A stretch of 64,000 nt of DNA from NCBI GenBank assembly GCA_025093985.1, contig JACAAK010000011.1, forward strand, positions 62,001 through 126,000, given 5' to 3'. The notes beneath the pieces are model-generated. The model ran no database searches. It was not told the origin of the DNA and worked only from the letters and a program-made list of their open reading frames with translations. Shown one piece after another: positions 44,100-56,098 of this stretch (positions within the stretch are counted from its first letter, which is position 1; each line of letters starts with the position of its first letter). This DNA comes from Calvatia gigantea (lineage: Eukaryota; Basidiomycota; Agaricomycetes; Agaricales; Lycoperdaceae). The translations under genes and the position numbers were made by a program.

Positions 44100-45735
44100 T
44101 CTCCAAGGTGTCCTGCTCTAAGGCGGATAGACCCTGCATCTGGATCTGTTGACAGGACTATATGTCTTCATTAGTATCCTCGAAAGAGAAATAGTTAGAT
44201 GAAGTTACTGACCCGCACCCTCCATCGGATCCATAGTCAGTATCTGAGTTGCTGTCCTCAAGGATGGACTCCAGGACCAATTCCAAAACCTTTGGCACCT
44301 GCTTCTTCTTGAGCAGCTTGGGTTTCTTGATAATCACCAGCCTACTATACTCTGGTGCCAGCTACATGATTGCATCTTCCTCCCTTGTGACCATTGAAGG
44401 AGTGCTTGTTGGTGCATCTACCTCCATTTGATTGAAGTGCTTCCACATCTCCTCCACACTCTTGCCTGACAAAGAAGTTGCACTGAGATGTTCATCCCAC
44501 TTCTTCAGAGCAGTGACCTTAGCTTTCACTGAAGGTCTGTGACAGTGTTTAGGCTCAGGCACAGTGATGTGCAATGCAAGCAGAGTGGCATTGCTGCCAG
44601 TGGCAGCAGATCTGGAAGAAGCGGGAGATATCTTGGCTTGATGCACTTCCTCCACAAGGGTATGAGTGGCTTGCAGTGGCTTATCTCTTGCCTGCGACAC
44701 AAAATCCACATCCTGAATGTAACTGGAGGTGGCAGTATTAGCCTGCGCACCTTCCTTTCCCTTTCCCTTCCCCTTGCCACGAGGGTGCCATCTGTGCTTC
44801 TTGTCCTCACCATCACCATCAGAAAGCTTTTGCTACTGCTGCTACTGAGGCTGCTGCTGACCTTGCAGTTGCTGCCTGCCTTGCTGCTAACCCCGCTGCT
44901 GCTGCTGCCCATCTCCTTGACATGGAGTGAAGTGTGCTCATTGCATATGGGTGGTCTGGTTTGATGTGTAAGCAGCAAGAATGCCACTTTGGGCCTTGTC
45001 CCACGTCAGCTCATAAAGCAACATGTTTGAAATGAGGAGCATCTGAGCAATGTGGCTCAAAGACAGGTGGAGGGAGTGGAGAAGGATCACCATCTCAATC
45101 TCCGGGGCAATGCCACTATCCATGGTATCAAGCTGCCTGAAGATCTGCTGAAGCTCACTCAGCTTGAGCGAGGGGTCACCACTGAGCAAAATTTCAAATG
45201 TGATAACACGAATGAATTCGTTGTACACCTGTGCAGGCCCAGGTAAGCTGTAAGAGCTAGTCAGCTATGACCAGAGCACATGAGCATTGCAAACAGAGTG
45301 CTTTAGCATGCTATTGGGGAGAGTTGACTCAATCAACCCAAGTGTACGCATCTGAAGGTTGTTAGCCATACTAATACTACAGTGCTCATCTGTGGTCATT
45401 GGGATCAGAGATCCCAGACATGACAGATGGGCTGGTGAAGTGGAGGTCACTGCAACTGCAGGGTGGTCAGGACCGTACAACTGCTCGTACTGTAGTGGTT
45501 CCACAGGAGCTCCAGAGAAATCCCATCCAGTCCAGATACAGTCATTCAAGGAGATGCACATCAGTGTAGATCGAAGGCAGAGAGACCAGATGGTATAGTT
45601 ACCTGTCCCAGTAAGGATGGAAAGCTGCCTGCTAGGAGTTTGGACAAACCCTGGTGGAGCAGAGTTTGGCTTGGATATATCTAAGAAGGGGCAAACACAT
45701 ATTAGCATTATGTAGGACAGTAGTGTATAATACAT
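44100..45735 (-). pseudogene. Copia gag region, decayed
   Basis: Frames from 45735 onward: LSILTGTGNYTIWSLCLRST (N-terminal gag with Y-x-x-W-S motif), YNEFIRVITFEILLSGDPSL, a Gln-rich low-complexity part at about 44810-44910, then RWHPRGKGKGKGKEGAQANT, with several stops. The N-terminus is usual for copia gag (binding and particle formation). No CCHC knuckle is recognisable; the basic GKGKGK stretch may take its place. Confidence 0.7.
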
Positions 45736-45864
45736 ACATCACAACATGGGGTAGATAAAGGATCAAGTGGACCAAAGGACCACTGTCTCCCAGGTTGCAT
45801 ATGACCATAGCCTCCTACACTCTACTAGCATCACTAAACACAGTCTGAGTAAGCAGCAGTCAGT

Positions 45865-45874
45865 GCCCATAACC
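45865..45874 (-). promoter_or_regulatory. Copia primer-binding site, half-tRNA type
   Basis: Immediately after the 5' LTR, in element orientation, stands GGTTATGGGC. This is one base off the GGTTATGAGC that pairs with the anticodon region of initiator tRNA-Met used by copia and Ty5. The assignment is from memory of that motif. Confidence 0.5.
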
Positions 45875-46289
45875 TGTTGAGATGAGTACACTATGATAGC
45901 ATTATGCTAATAATGAAGGGTAGTCATACTCACTGGGATTGTTGAGATGGGCATTGTAGACAGTTGTTAGTAGGTATCTTAAAGGCAGGATAGTAGAAAG
46001 ACTTAATTGTCTAAGGAAAGATACACATACTACATAGGGTTTATATCTCTAATGTCCCTGGTCTGTGCACCATTCTACCTATACAGGTGAGGTCTTATCT
46101 GCCAGTAGCATATACAGAGCATAATGCATGCTACACATGTATCTAATAGACCATGTAGCCAGCAACCTAGAGTGCAGTCTAGTACTGTGTCTGTAGCTCG
46201 TTATCTCACTTCTAATAGTAAAGTACTCAAGACCCGTTTCAGCTATGAATAGACTAAACTAATGTAGTGGTACAGGTCGAGATTCAATA
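45875..46289 (-). repeat. Copia 5' LTR
   Basis: 415 bp, full-length match to 33184-33598 with mostly C/T or G/A differences; its outer end has mutated from CA to TA (GATTCAATA). Confidence 0.9.
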
Positions 46290-47065
46290 TATAAGTCTTA
46301 TCAAACTCTCTTATAATTGATCTTAAGACTTCTCTTCCAAATCTCTTATCACCAACTATAGAATTAAGACTTGAACCTTGAGGTTCCTGACATCTGATTG
46401 TAGACTGAAAGTTATTATAGTTACATTGTAGGTAACTATAAATAACTTGTAAGCCTTTGAGAAGGAGTCCTCTTTGATATCATCATTATTGATTTGATCA
46501 ATCCCTGATAGATATCAGGCCAGCTTAGGACTGGGCCAGCCTCACCATAACATTTAGAGTAAAATACAAAGATGAAGAAAAATAATAATTAAAAATGCAA
46601 TGACAAACTATAACTTGAATATTGTAACTAATTCTCTATATAATTAACTTCTCATGTTTTATGCACAATATCTACTCTGAAAATGGATGTAATACTAAGA
46701 AAAAAATTAATGAACTTAAACTGTGAGTTGAATAACTGTAAGGATTAAAATAACTAAAAGGACTAAAGTATGGCCCATGCCAAAGGCACAGAATCCAGCC
46801 TAGTGACTTTACTATGGTATGACTTTGAAGTATTATGTAAGTAATTAGTAAGGTAATTAATATTAATTAAGATACTCTAAAGTATCAGGATTTAACAGTA
46901 AAACTGTATAGGATTAAGTATAAGATTTATACTTAATCTGTACTTGTTATTATAATGTATTCAATACATTAAAATGTATGTTCATCTTTGTAAGATATTT
47001 ATACTTGAAGTATAAATATGTTACTATACAGTGATTGTATAGTCAATGCTAAGACTTTATGATAG
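46290..47065. other. AT-rich tract with small inverted repeats, right half
   Basis: Continuation of the tract at 32396-33183 once the copia insertion is removed. No coding frames. Small hairpins recur: CCTGATAGATATCAGG, ATTTATACTTGAAGTATAAAT, AAGTATAAGATTTATACTT, GTATTCAATAC, ACTATACAGTGATTGTATAGT. It ends at the LTR of gypsy D1. Confidence 0.6.
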
Positions 47066-47691
47066 TGTTATGAACTTACCCCCCCTGAACTCTCCCTATT
47101 AGCAAACTAACCTTGTTTTCATAACAAGTTACCTTTCTTCTCAGACTTATCTCTCTTCTATTTTTATTTATTAACTTGTGTAGTTTTAGTTCCACTTCTT
47201 ATGACTTGTTCTGAGTCATGTTTCTATTTGTAACTCATATTCCCATCATTGGACTTCTATTTACTCATCTCCAACTTCCTGTGACTCATGTCCAACTTTC
47301 TTCCATTTTCATTACTTATCCCTATGACTCCATAGATTACCAATTAACCCATAGTAACTCTCACATTGACTCACCCTTTATTACTACATAATTACTCAGC
47401 CTTGCTTGTAGCTAGTATATAACTCTAGCAGTACACCTTGTATCACTTTAGGTTATTCTAGTAACAAGCTTCCTTCTTCACTTATCTGCTACAAGGCTAA
47501 CAACCTTGGGGACTATAGAGACATTTAACTCAGACTTCTCAGACAAGTACAAGCCCTCACTTGAAGAAGCAATCTGAAGTCTGCACAGAAGTCATTGAGA
47601 TGTGTCAATTCTCCTGAGCTATAGCATTGAACCTCCTCTCTGAGTAGAGGACAATCCAGGCTCAGTTGTGAAGAAGGTAACACATGTAACA
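47066..47691 (+). repeat. Gypsy family 2, D1 5' LTR
   Basis: 626 bp, TGTTATGAAC...CATGTAACA. TATATAA at 47416-47422; AGGTTATTCT at 47450-47459, exactly complementary to AGAATAACCT at 47694-47703, 2 nt after the LTR. The same leader (TAAGAATAACCTCAC) follows the D2 LTR, which fixes the LTR end. Confidence 0.8.
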
Positions 47692-48983
47692 TAAGAATAA
47701 CCTCACCTCACCTCTTGTTTCTATATAACTCCTTTCTCTTATGGCCAGCTTCTGCCAATTATTCCTCTGTCCAGTCAATGTCAAGAAGCCTTCCTGGTAA
47801 TAGGGTTAAGAAGAGTAGAACTTTGGATCTACTAGGATTTTTCCTCCACCAAGTAGCATTGAGAAGAGTGGGACTGTTCACCATTAGTTTGCTTTATCTC
47901 CTTATTCCTCTGTGTATTGACACATCAAGAAGCCTCTACCTTAACCAGCATTGAGTGAAGCAGGTCTAGTCACCACTATCAGTTTTCTTTCACCACATCT
48001 TGAAAAGGAAAACATCCCTTGCACCCTTTCTCCTCACTAGAACAATTGTTTCATACTCCAACACAACACCCCTTCAAACCACCCACTACATCACTACTCC
48101 AATGTGCCACCCAATCAGAAGGACCTTTGGCACCATGCCTGGAAAGAATTTATCACACCCTACATACAAGATCCCAAAAACCTACACTACTACAGGAACT
48201 ACCTGTACCCACAAGGAAATCCAATGAACCTGAACCACCTAAGCTATCCCAAAGTGGCAAATTCAACTATTTTCAACCCAATTTGCCCCTGAAAGCCCCA
48301 CCACAAGAATCACTACCACAGACCTTGTCCAGAGCCATATCTCCTTCCCAGTTTGGAATTAAAAACCCCCAAACTCTACCATCAATCCTTGAAAATGACT
48401 CAGATGACAAAACTTACCACCAACTACTGAAACACCTAGACAAAACTTGAGACATCCTTAATCAAGAAGAAACTCATGTTTGATACACTCCAGACACCCT
48501 CAAATACCCAGACATCCCTGGCTTTGAATCACAAGAACCAGTACATCCAGAAATCAAAACAATAGCTACTTCAAGTCAAACTCAAACTCAAACAAACATT
48601 CAACCACCCAGCCACCCTCCATCAAACTCCCTACCACCAATGCCAATTTTTGGAATCAGAAGATGAAGATCTCCCAGCAGAGGTCATAAAGGCAGAGTGT
48701 CCTCTCCCTCCCCTCTCTCATCATGAAACTCCAGCAATGCACCATCAATACCATCCTCTTTCTTGGTTGGAGGAGGTCAATGAAGACACTGGACCCCTGC
48801 AATCCAGTGTGTAGGGAATAATGGAAACTCAAAGGAAATTGGACAGAAACCCCCAAATTTCAATGGAATAAACCCAAAATTTAAAACTTGGTGGATACTA
48901 GTCAAAAACTACCTCAAAATGAATCCCAGAGCCTTTATGGATGATCAACAACAAATCAGATTCATCCTAGATCTTATAGTAGA
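47692..48983 (+). pseudogene. Gypsy D1 leader and gag N-terminal part
   Basis: After a leader of about 300 nt, a Pro/Thr/Gln-rich gag N-terminus follows (YHTLHTRSQKPTLLQELPVP, AISPSQFGIKNPQTLPSILE, IATSSQTQTQTNIQPP), then KPPNFNGINPKFKTWWILVK (gag core). It breaks off at RFILDLIVD where the D2 LTR begins. Its continuation presumably lies beyond this window. Several TGA/TAG stops. Confidence 0.75.
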
Positions 48984-49613
48984 TGTTACAAACTTACCCA
49001 CCCTGGTCTCTGTTTACCAGCAGATTAACCTTCTTTGTAATGAATTACTCTTTCTCCTCAGGCTTATCTCTTTTCATTTTTTTATTTATTAACATATGTA
49101 GTTTTAGTTCAACTTCTTATGACTCATTCTGAGTCATGTTTCTGTTTATACCTCATATTCTCACCACCAGACTTCTATCTACTTGTCTCCTGCTTCTTAT
49201 AGCTTGTATTCAACTTCTTTTCTATTCATTACTCATCCCTATGACTCTGTAGATTACCAATTAACCCATAGTAACTCTCACACTGACTCATCTCCTATTA
49301 CTACATAATTACTCAGCCATATTTGTGGCTATAATATAACTCTAGTAGTATGCCTTGTATTACTTTAGGTGATTCTAGTAACAAGCTTCCTTATCTTCAC
49401 TTGTCTGCTACAAAGTTAACAACCTTGGGGACTACAGAGGCATTTAACTCAGACTCCCCAGGCAAGTGTACACCTTCTCTCTGAGTGGAGGACAATCTAT
49501 AGTCTGCACAGAAGTCATTGAGACTTGCTAATGCTCCCAAGCTATAATATTGAACCTCTTCCTGAGTAGAGATGATCTGGGCTCAGTTGTGAAGTAAGGT
49601 AATGCATGTAACA
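48984..49613 (+). repeat. Gypsy D2 5' LTR
   Basis: 630 bp, TGTTACAAAC...CATGTAACA, followed by the family-2 leader. The self-primer segment reads AGGTGATTCT here, one change from D1, against the same AGAATAACCT downstream. Confidence 0.8.
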
Positions 49614-49925
49614 TAAGAATAACCTCACACTCCTTCTCTCATTTCTATATGACTCTTACAGCCAGCTTCTGCTGATTATTCCTCTATCCAGTTGATGTTG
49701 AGAAGCCTTCCTGGTAATAGGGTTAAGAAGAGTAGAACTTCAGGTCTACTAGGATTCTTCCTCCACCAAGTAACATCAAGAAAAGTGGGACTGCTCATCA
49801 CTAGTTTGTTTATCCCCTTAGTCCTCCATGTATTAACACATTGAGAAGCCTTTGCCAAGTAGCATTGAGTAGAGCAGGCCTAGTTACTGCTATCTGTTTT
49901 CTTTTACTACATCTCGAAAAGAGAA

Positions 49926-52140
49926 ATGTCCCTTGCACCCTCCTTTATCCCCAGATTGATCATTCCATATCCTGACCCAACACTTTTTTGAATCACCTAC
50001 TACACCACCACCCCAATGTGCCCACCAATCAGAAGGACCTTCAGTACCATACTTGGAAAGAATCTACCACACTTTATAAACTAGATTCCAGAAACCCAAA
50101 TTACTACAAGAGTTACCTGTACCCACAAGAAAATCTAACAAATCTGAACCACCCAAGCCATCTCAAAGTGGTAAATTCAACTATTTTTGACCCAATTCAT
50201 CCCAACAAGCCCTACCATAGGAATTACTACAACAAACCCCATCCAGAGCCATATCACTTTTCCAGTTTGGAATTGAAAACCCCCAAACCTTACCATCTAT
50301 CCTTGAAGATGACTTAGATAATGAAACTTTCCACCAACTACTGGAACACCCAGATAAAATCCAAGATATCCTCAATTGAGAAGGAACTCATCTTTTATAT
50401 ACTCCAGACACCCTCAAATACCCAGACATTCCTGGTTTCAAATTGCAAGAGCTAGTATATCCAGAAACTGAAACAATAGCTACTTCAACTCAAACTCAAA
50501 CTCAAACAAACATTCAACCACCCACCCAGTCTCTACCACCTTCCAGAGCAACAACCCCAATTTTTGGAATCAGAACATGGAGACCCCTCAGTAGAAGATC
50601 CCCCAGTAGAGGTCAAAAAGGTAGAGTACCCTTTCCTTTTCCTTCCTCATTACAAAGTCCTAGCCATGCTCCATCCACTCTATCCTCTTTCTTGCTTGGA
50701 GGAGGAGGAGGCCAATAAAGACACTGAACCCCAGCAATTCAATTTGTAGGGAACGACAGAAACTCAAAAGAAATAGGACAAAAACCCCCAAACTTTGATG
50801 GAATAACCCCAAGATTCAAAACTTGGTAGATGCTAGTCAAAAACTACCTTGAAATGGACTCTAGAGCATTCATAGATGACCAACAACAGATCAGATTTGT
50901 TCTAGGCCTTATAGTCAAAGGAAAAGCTGGAACCTGGTCTAAACAGTACTACAACAGCCAAATTATAGATGCCCATGGAAGACCCATACCATAGAGATAC
51001 TCTACCTTTGAAGAATTTGAAGTGGAAATCTTAAAGCACTTCACCCCAGTAAATGAACAAATTATCACACAACAACAATGGTATGAACCAAAACAAAACA
51101 AGATATTTGCTGTAGACTTCAACCTCAAATTCCAATGTCTTACACTGATTGCAGGCATCAAGAACAATAAAGCCCTAATTAAACAATATAAACAAGGACT
51201 CAATCCCTCTCTTGCTAGAGAAGTCTGGACAAGAAAATCCGTGCTTGTCTACATTCTATCTCTACATCGTGCCTGTTTTGTCTATTCTAGCCCAGTGATC
51301 TCCAAGTATTGACTCATAGTACTATCACACCATGATCATCAGATGTTTCATGTAGTACCTCCATCCATTCAACTGGATGCTCACCATATTTAAGTGTACA
51401 TACACACTCCTGTATTTGGTATGCTTAACCACTTAGTTCCTCTCCCTCTACTTGCCCTCAAGTCTTAGCCCAAGTTGCAATCTGAGGTTCACTCAGACTA
51501 AGGTTGTAACAAATGTAATTCAATCAATTGCCAAGCTGATGCAATGTGGCCATGTAATTACCCTCAAAATCTGAACCTGTATCAACCCTGATTTCCTCAG
51601 CAAAATTATCAACCACACTTTCAGCAAAACAACCAACCTTGCCAAACTATTAATGACATACAAGCTGAACCCCAGGAGTATTACAAACAGCAATATGAAG
51701 ATGAAAATCTATATTACCCTGAACAGGAATTAGACACTGCCTATGATACCTATGATCCTGATGACCCTGAACTACAGTTAAACACCACATTCACCACTGA
51801 GCAAGTCACTTGCTATAAATCTGGGAAATGTATAGGTTGTGGAAAATTTGGACATCTTATCAGTAATTGCCCAAACCTGGACTCAAACTTATCCAAGAAT
51901 AAACTATCTCTCTAATGACCTAATCCCCCACTATGAAGATTTGCCCAACTACAGTGATACCTATAACCCCAATGTTACCAACCCTCTGGAAGTTGCCCAA
52001 ATCCCAATCCAAACCCAAACTGAAAAATCTCTGTACTTGATATTCAAGAAATGATTAGAGAACTCTCAGTTGATGAACAAATGGAATTCAGAGAAGCATA
52101 TATCTCTGACCTGATGCTCAAACCCTTTGGGGATTTTTGA
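49926..52140 (+). pseudogene. Gypsy D2 gag with zinc knuckle
   Basis: Parallel to D1: YHTWKESTTLYKLDSRNPNY, ATTPIFGIRTWRPLSRRSPS, KPPNFDGITPRFKTW, YSTFEEFEVEILKHFTPVNE, QNKIFAVDFNLKFQCLTLIA, NNKALIKQYKQGLNPSLARE. It is interrupted by a family-1 LTR (51238-51511), resumes with NVIQSIAKLMQCG and reaches a CCHC knuckle (CIGCGKFGHLISNC, about 51833-51875). Stops are scattered. Confidence 0.78.
51238..51511 (+). mobile_element. Solo family-1 LTR, 5' truncated
   Basis: Matches the B LTR from TCCGTG onward (CTACATTC, GCCTGTTTTGTCTATTCTAG, TATTTAAGTGTACATACAC, GGTATGCTTAACCAC) to GGTTGTAACA. About 30 bp of the LTR start are not recognisable and no clean TSD is seen. Confidence 0.75.
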
Positions 52141-52280
52141 ATACATTACCTGATCTTGAAAAAGAATTGCTGGATGACTCACAAATTAATCTAATCAAAC
52201 TCCCCACTTTGAATAATAAAGTGTCAATCTTCCTTCCTATCAAACTGAACCAAAACCATCTATGAAACATCCCAGTTACC

Positions 52281-52679
52281 ATGTTAATCAACTCAGGTAC
52301 CCAAGGAAATTTCATATCATCAATCTTTACTCACACCCATGGACTACAAACCCATGCCATTGACCAACCCATCAAAGTATCCAATGCCAATGGAACTCCT
52401 AATGAAAACAGATCAATCTATGAAAGTGTAGAACTAAATGCACTTGTTGATGGAAAACAATGCCATTTTGAAGCCTACATCTCAGGAATAGGATTGAAAG
52501 ATCTAATTCTTGGATATCCATGGCTACAACAAACAAACCCTAATATAAACTGGACTACTCAAGAATTCAAATGGAGAAACAATGACAACATCATACCCCT
52601 AATTGTGAAATCCACAAATGGACCAGCCACCATTAATGAAATTGCACTAGATATCCATGGAATGGATGACATGAAATAA
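52281..52679 (+). pseudogene. Gypsy D2 aspartic protease
   Basis: 132-codon frame: TMLINSGTQGNFISSIFTHT, VDGKQCHFEAYISGIGLKDL, ILGYPWLQQTNPNINWTTQE. It has the retropepsin fold order (DSG...LG-x-PWL). The catalytic D-S-G is N-S-G here, a G to A type change that would inactivate it. Confidence 0.8.
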
Positions 52680-52989
52680 TATAACTACCTCAATGAAGAC
52701 TTTGACCCACTCACCATAAATGTCTTCAAAGCAATTATTCACTCCAATAAACTGGAACTCTCAATTGATGAATTAAAAGTCTATCTGGAAGACCTTGACT
52801 TTGATGAATTTCATTTAGAACACAAACTCTATGAAATTACCCAAACTCCACACAAACTTGAAATCAACACAAAAATCACTCAGGCTATGAGCCTAGCCCA
52901 GAAATCTATGCCAAAAACTGAAATCAAACTACCAAAGAAATATAGAAAACTCACACAGCTGTTTGACACCAAGAAATCTGAATGATTTC

Positions 52990-53553
52990 CACTGAATCAC
53001 CCCTATAATCACAAACTCAAACTCCTAGACATGTTTAAACCAGAACTAGGGAAAACATACCCTTTATCCCCCCTAGAAACAGAAGAACTCAAGAAATTCA
53101 TCAATAAAAACCTTTAGAAAGGATATATCTGAGAATCCAAATCTCCCATAGCCTCTTCATTCTTCTTTGTTGGAAAGAAGGATGGAAAGCTTCAGCTATG
53201 TCAGGACTACCAGTACCTGAACAAATATACAAAAAAGAACACTTACCCCATTCCTATGATTACAACCATCATGGATAAACTTCAGGGAGCAAAACTCTTT
53301 ACCAAAATAGATGTCTGACTTGGATACAAGAATGTCCAAATTCAAGAAGGCAATCAATGGAAAGCTGCATTCAAAACTCCCATCAGACTTTATGAGCCCA
53401 ACATAATATTCTTTGGAATGTACAACTCCTCTGCCACTTTTCAAAAGATGATGGACACAATATTTGCCAAAATGCTTGATAAAGGAGGAATTATAATCTA
53501 TATGGATGACATTCTCATCTACATGAAAACCTAGGAAGAAATGGACTGTCTTA
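52990..53553 (+). pseudogene. Gypsy D2 reverse transcriptase, N-terminal part
   Basis: [94 protein letters not shown]: the RT palm with YMDD. TGA in place of Arg or Trp (KIDV-stop-LGYKN; the family has RWGY). The frame is cut by element C. Confidence 0.85.
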
Positions 53554-53856
53554 TGTTGTAGTTTTTACTGTCTTCATTGCATCTCTGCTCTTGTCTCCAT
53601 ATCTATGCTGTACCTCATCTGTTTTATTTATTTCTGTCTCAACATTCTCCAAGTATTGACTCACCTGTTACTACACCTTGCTTATCAGATGTTTTATATA
53701 GCAACCCCATCCATTTAACTGGATGTCCTCCTGTATATAAGTGTACATGCTACTTCTGTATTCAGTATACTCAACTACCTGGTTTATTCCCCTTACTTGC
53801 CCTCAAGACTTAGCCCAAGCTACAACCTGAGGTCCTAGCAGACTAAGGTCATAACA
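53554..53856 (+). repeat. Gypsy C 5' LTR
   Basis: 303 bp, TGTTGTAGTTTTTAC...GGTCATAACA. TATATAAG is kept. The primer segment has decayed (ATACTCAACTA, three transitions from ATGCTTAACCA) while the PBS (TGGTTAAGCAT at 53859-53869) is preserved. Confidence 0.88.
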
Positions 53857-53936
53857 TTTGGTTAAGCATCCCTACCTCACCTTGCAGAGGAAAAGCTGAA
53901 ACAGACTTGAACCACAATGAACCCAGGAGCTAGTAT

Positions 53937-55094
53937 ATGAGCTTGAACCCTGAGGAATGCAGAGAACTGTACCTTGAAGTCACAGATGACAAATCAGAAA
54001 CATCAGATGAAGAGGAGACAGGGAACTCCAAAGTACCTGTACCAGAAGAACTAGTTGAACACTTGGACAACAAACCTGGTGATAATTCACAAGGAATGAA
54101 CCTGACAGGAGAAGAGGAAGTACTATCAGAACTTCTAAATGAACTCAACTTAACAGAAGAAGAGTTAGAACACTAGAAGAACCCAGAACAGAAACAGGAA
54201 GAATCAGACTCAGACAAATCAGACTCAAATGAATCAGACATGCCCAACAACACTGCACCAGCCTCAGGACCCAATGGGAAAGGTCTAGTACCAGACCTAG
54301 GGTTCTTCAATGGCACCCACACTGAATTCAATGACTGGTGGAGAGCCATGACACTCTTCATGAAGTTCAATAAAGTCACAACAGCCAATGATAAAGCTAT
54401 AGCAGTCCTAGCCAGGCTGCAAGAAGGAACAGCAGGAGCATATACAGCCATGGAAGCACTACAAATCTTAGAAGGAGAAGATTTAGTAGACTGGAAGATA
54501 TTCTCTGAAGAATTCAGGAAAATATTCTTGGACAATGCATCAAACACCAAAGCAGAGTGGCAGATTGAGAAGTTCAAACAGGGTAATTGCAACACTGCTG
54601 ACTACTTAATTGAGTTTGAAGTTTTAAAAAGCAAGGCAAAAACAGACAACAAATACACCATATTCCTGCTCAAAAAGAATGCCTGACAAGACATCATCCA
54701 CACAATTACAGGATACCCATGCCTCACTAGACCAGACACCTACACTGAATGGAAGGAAGTTATACTGGCTGTGGGACAAGGATATGAAGCATCTGAATAT
54801 TGAGGAGACAAGAAGACTAGTTCTGGCACCACCTATGGAGAAATGGGTGAACCAATGGAAATAAGAAGCAGACATCATGTCTTCAATGCCAAAGGAGAAC
54901 TGAAATGTTATAATTGTGGCATTTTTGGCCATATTGCCAAGGACTGCAAGAAACTCAAAGGATTAACCTGCTACAACTGCAGAAAAACTGGTCATATCAC
55001 CAAAACCTGCACCACACCCAAGAAAGTACAAATTCAAGCAGTAGAAGAAGCCAAGTAAGAGGGGAAGAAGGATTTTTCCAAGGACTCCAAGTAG
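53937..55094 (+). pseudogene. Gag of gypsy C
   Basis: MSLNPEECRELYLEVTDDKS, gag core (GFFNGTHTEFNDWWRAMTLF), knuckles CYNCGIFGHIAKDC and CYNCRKTGHITKTC (second knuckle Gly to Arg). Stops: TAG at about 54174 and TGA at 54685 and about 54801 where copy B has CGA. GGATTTTTCC is retained at the pol overlap. Confidence 0.85.
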
Positions 55095-56098
55095 GTGCTG
55101 CCTCATGAGTCAAGAAACTTGTATCTAGGATATCAGACAAATTTTACACAATTCCTCAGAAACAAAAGCACAAATTAAACTTGAAAGGAGATATATGGAC
55201 CAAAGGAAAAAAGGTTACAGTAAACACTATCATCAACTTAGGATGCACTACCAGCAGTATCAGCAAGAAGCTTGTCAATGAAGAAAGAATCCCCACAAAG
55301 AAACTAGGACAACAAATCATGGTATTAAATGTGGACAGCATACCAAACTAAGGAGGCAAAGTAACAGAAATGGCCACAATTGAAATAGACATCCAAGGAT
55401 ACAAAAAAATGATCAAAGCATCAGTCATATAGCTCTAAGACAGAGCAGAAGTATTCTTAGGACATGACTGGCTAGTCAAACACAATCCAGAGGTAAACTG
55501 GCACACTGGAGAAATCAAATTCACCCAATGCCCACTGACCTGCCAATTTCTGCACCAGAACATTCACATCATAGACAGAATTTGAAGTATGACCACAACT
55601 GAAGACTTATGGGAAGAAGAAGATGAACTGGACCCAACTAAGCCAGAGGACCTACCCAACTACATCCAACTGTTCACATATCTATTCAAAAAAACAATAT
55701 TTGACAAACTTCTAGAGTGAACAGAATGGGACCATGAAATAATCCTAACAGACAATGCACCAAAGGAGATAAATACTAGTATGTGCAATATGACAGTCAA
55801 GGAACAAGATGAACTCAGGGCATTTATCAAAGAAAACCTTGAATCAGGACAGATAAGGCTATCAAAATCCCCATATACAGCTCCTACCTTCTTCATCTCA
55901 AAAAAGGACAGATCTAAATGGTTAATCCAAGACTACCAGCAATTAAACAATGTAGTAGTCAAAGACAAGACCCCACTACCAAGAATTGGAGAAGTAATTG
56001 ACAAGCTAGGCAAAGCAAAATATTTCAACAAACTCAACATCATCTGGGGATATAACAATATCAGAATCAAAGAAGGAGATGAGTGGAAGGCTGCCTTC

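Larger units (their letters stand above)
33184..46289 (-). mobile_element. Copia element, split by gypsy B
   Basis: LTRs are 33184-33598 and 45875-46289 (415 bp each). Target-site copies are TACAA (33179-33183) and TATAA (46290-46294), one C/T difference, consistent with age. Reading leftward: 5' LTR, primer site, gag, protease, gag-pre-integrase zinc finger, integrase, RT and RNase H, 3' LTR. Gypsy B with its CCTGC duplication sits between integrase and RT. The copia sequence alone is about 6.8 kb. Many TGA/TAA stops make it defective. Confidence 0.9.
48984..53553 (+). mobile_element. Gypsy family 2, copy D2, 5' part
   Basis: Starts with its own 5' LTR (48984-49613, 630 bp), inserted into the D1 gag. 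Contains leader, gag, zinc knuckle, protease and RT up to the LTR of element C (53554), which cuts it just after YMDDILIYMKT. The 3' part is not in the window. A truncated family-1 LTR lies in its gag (51238-51511). Confidence 0.85.

Noticed and set aside
47066..49613. One compact LTR element (LTR-gag-LTR) formed by D1 and D2
   Set aside because: The leader TAAGAATAACCTCAC follows both LTRs, the flanks GATAG and TAAGA do not match as a TSD, and the gag restarts after the second LTR. Two nested 5' LTRs fit better.
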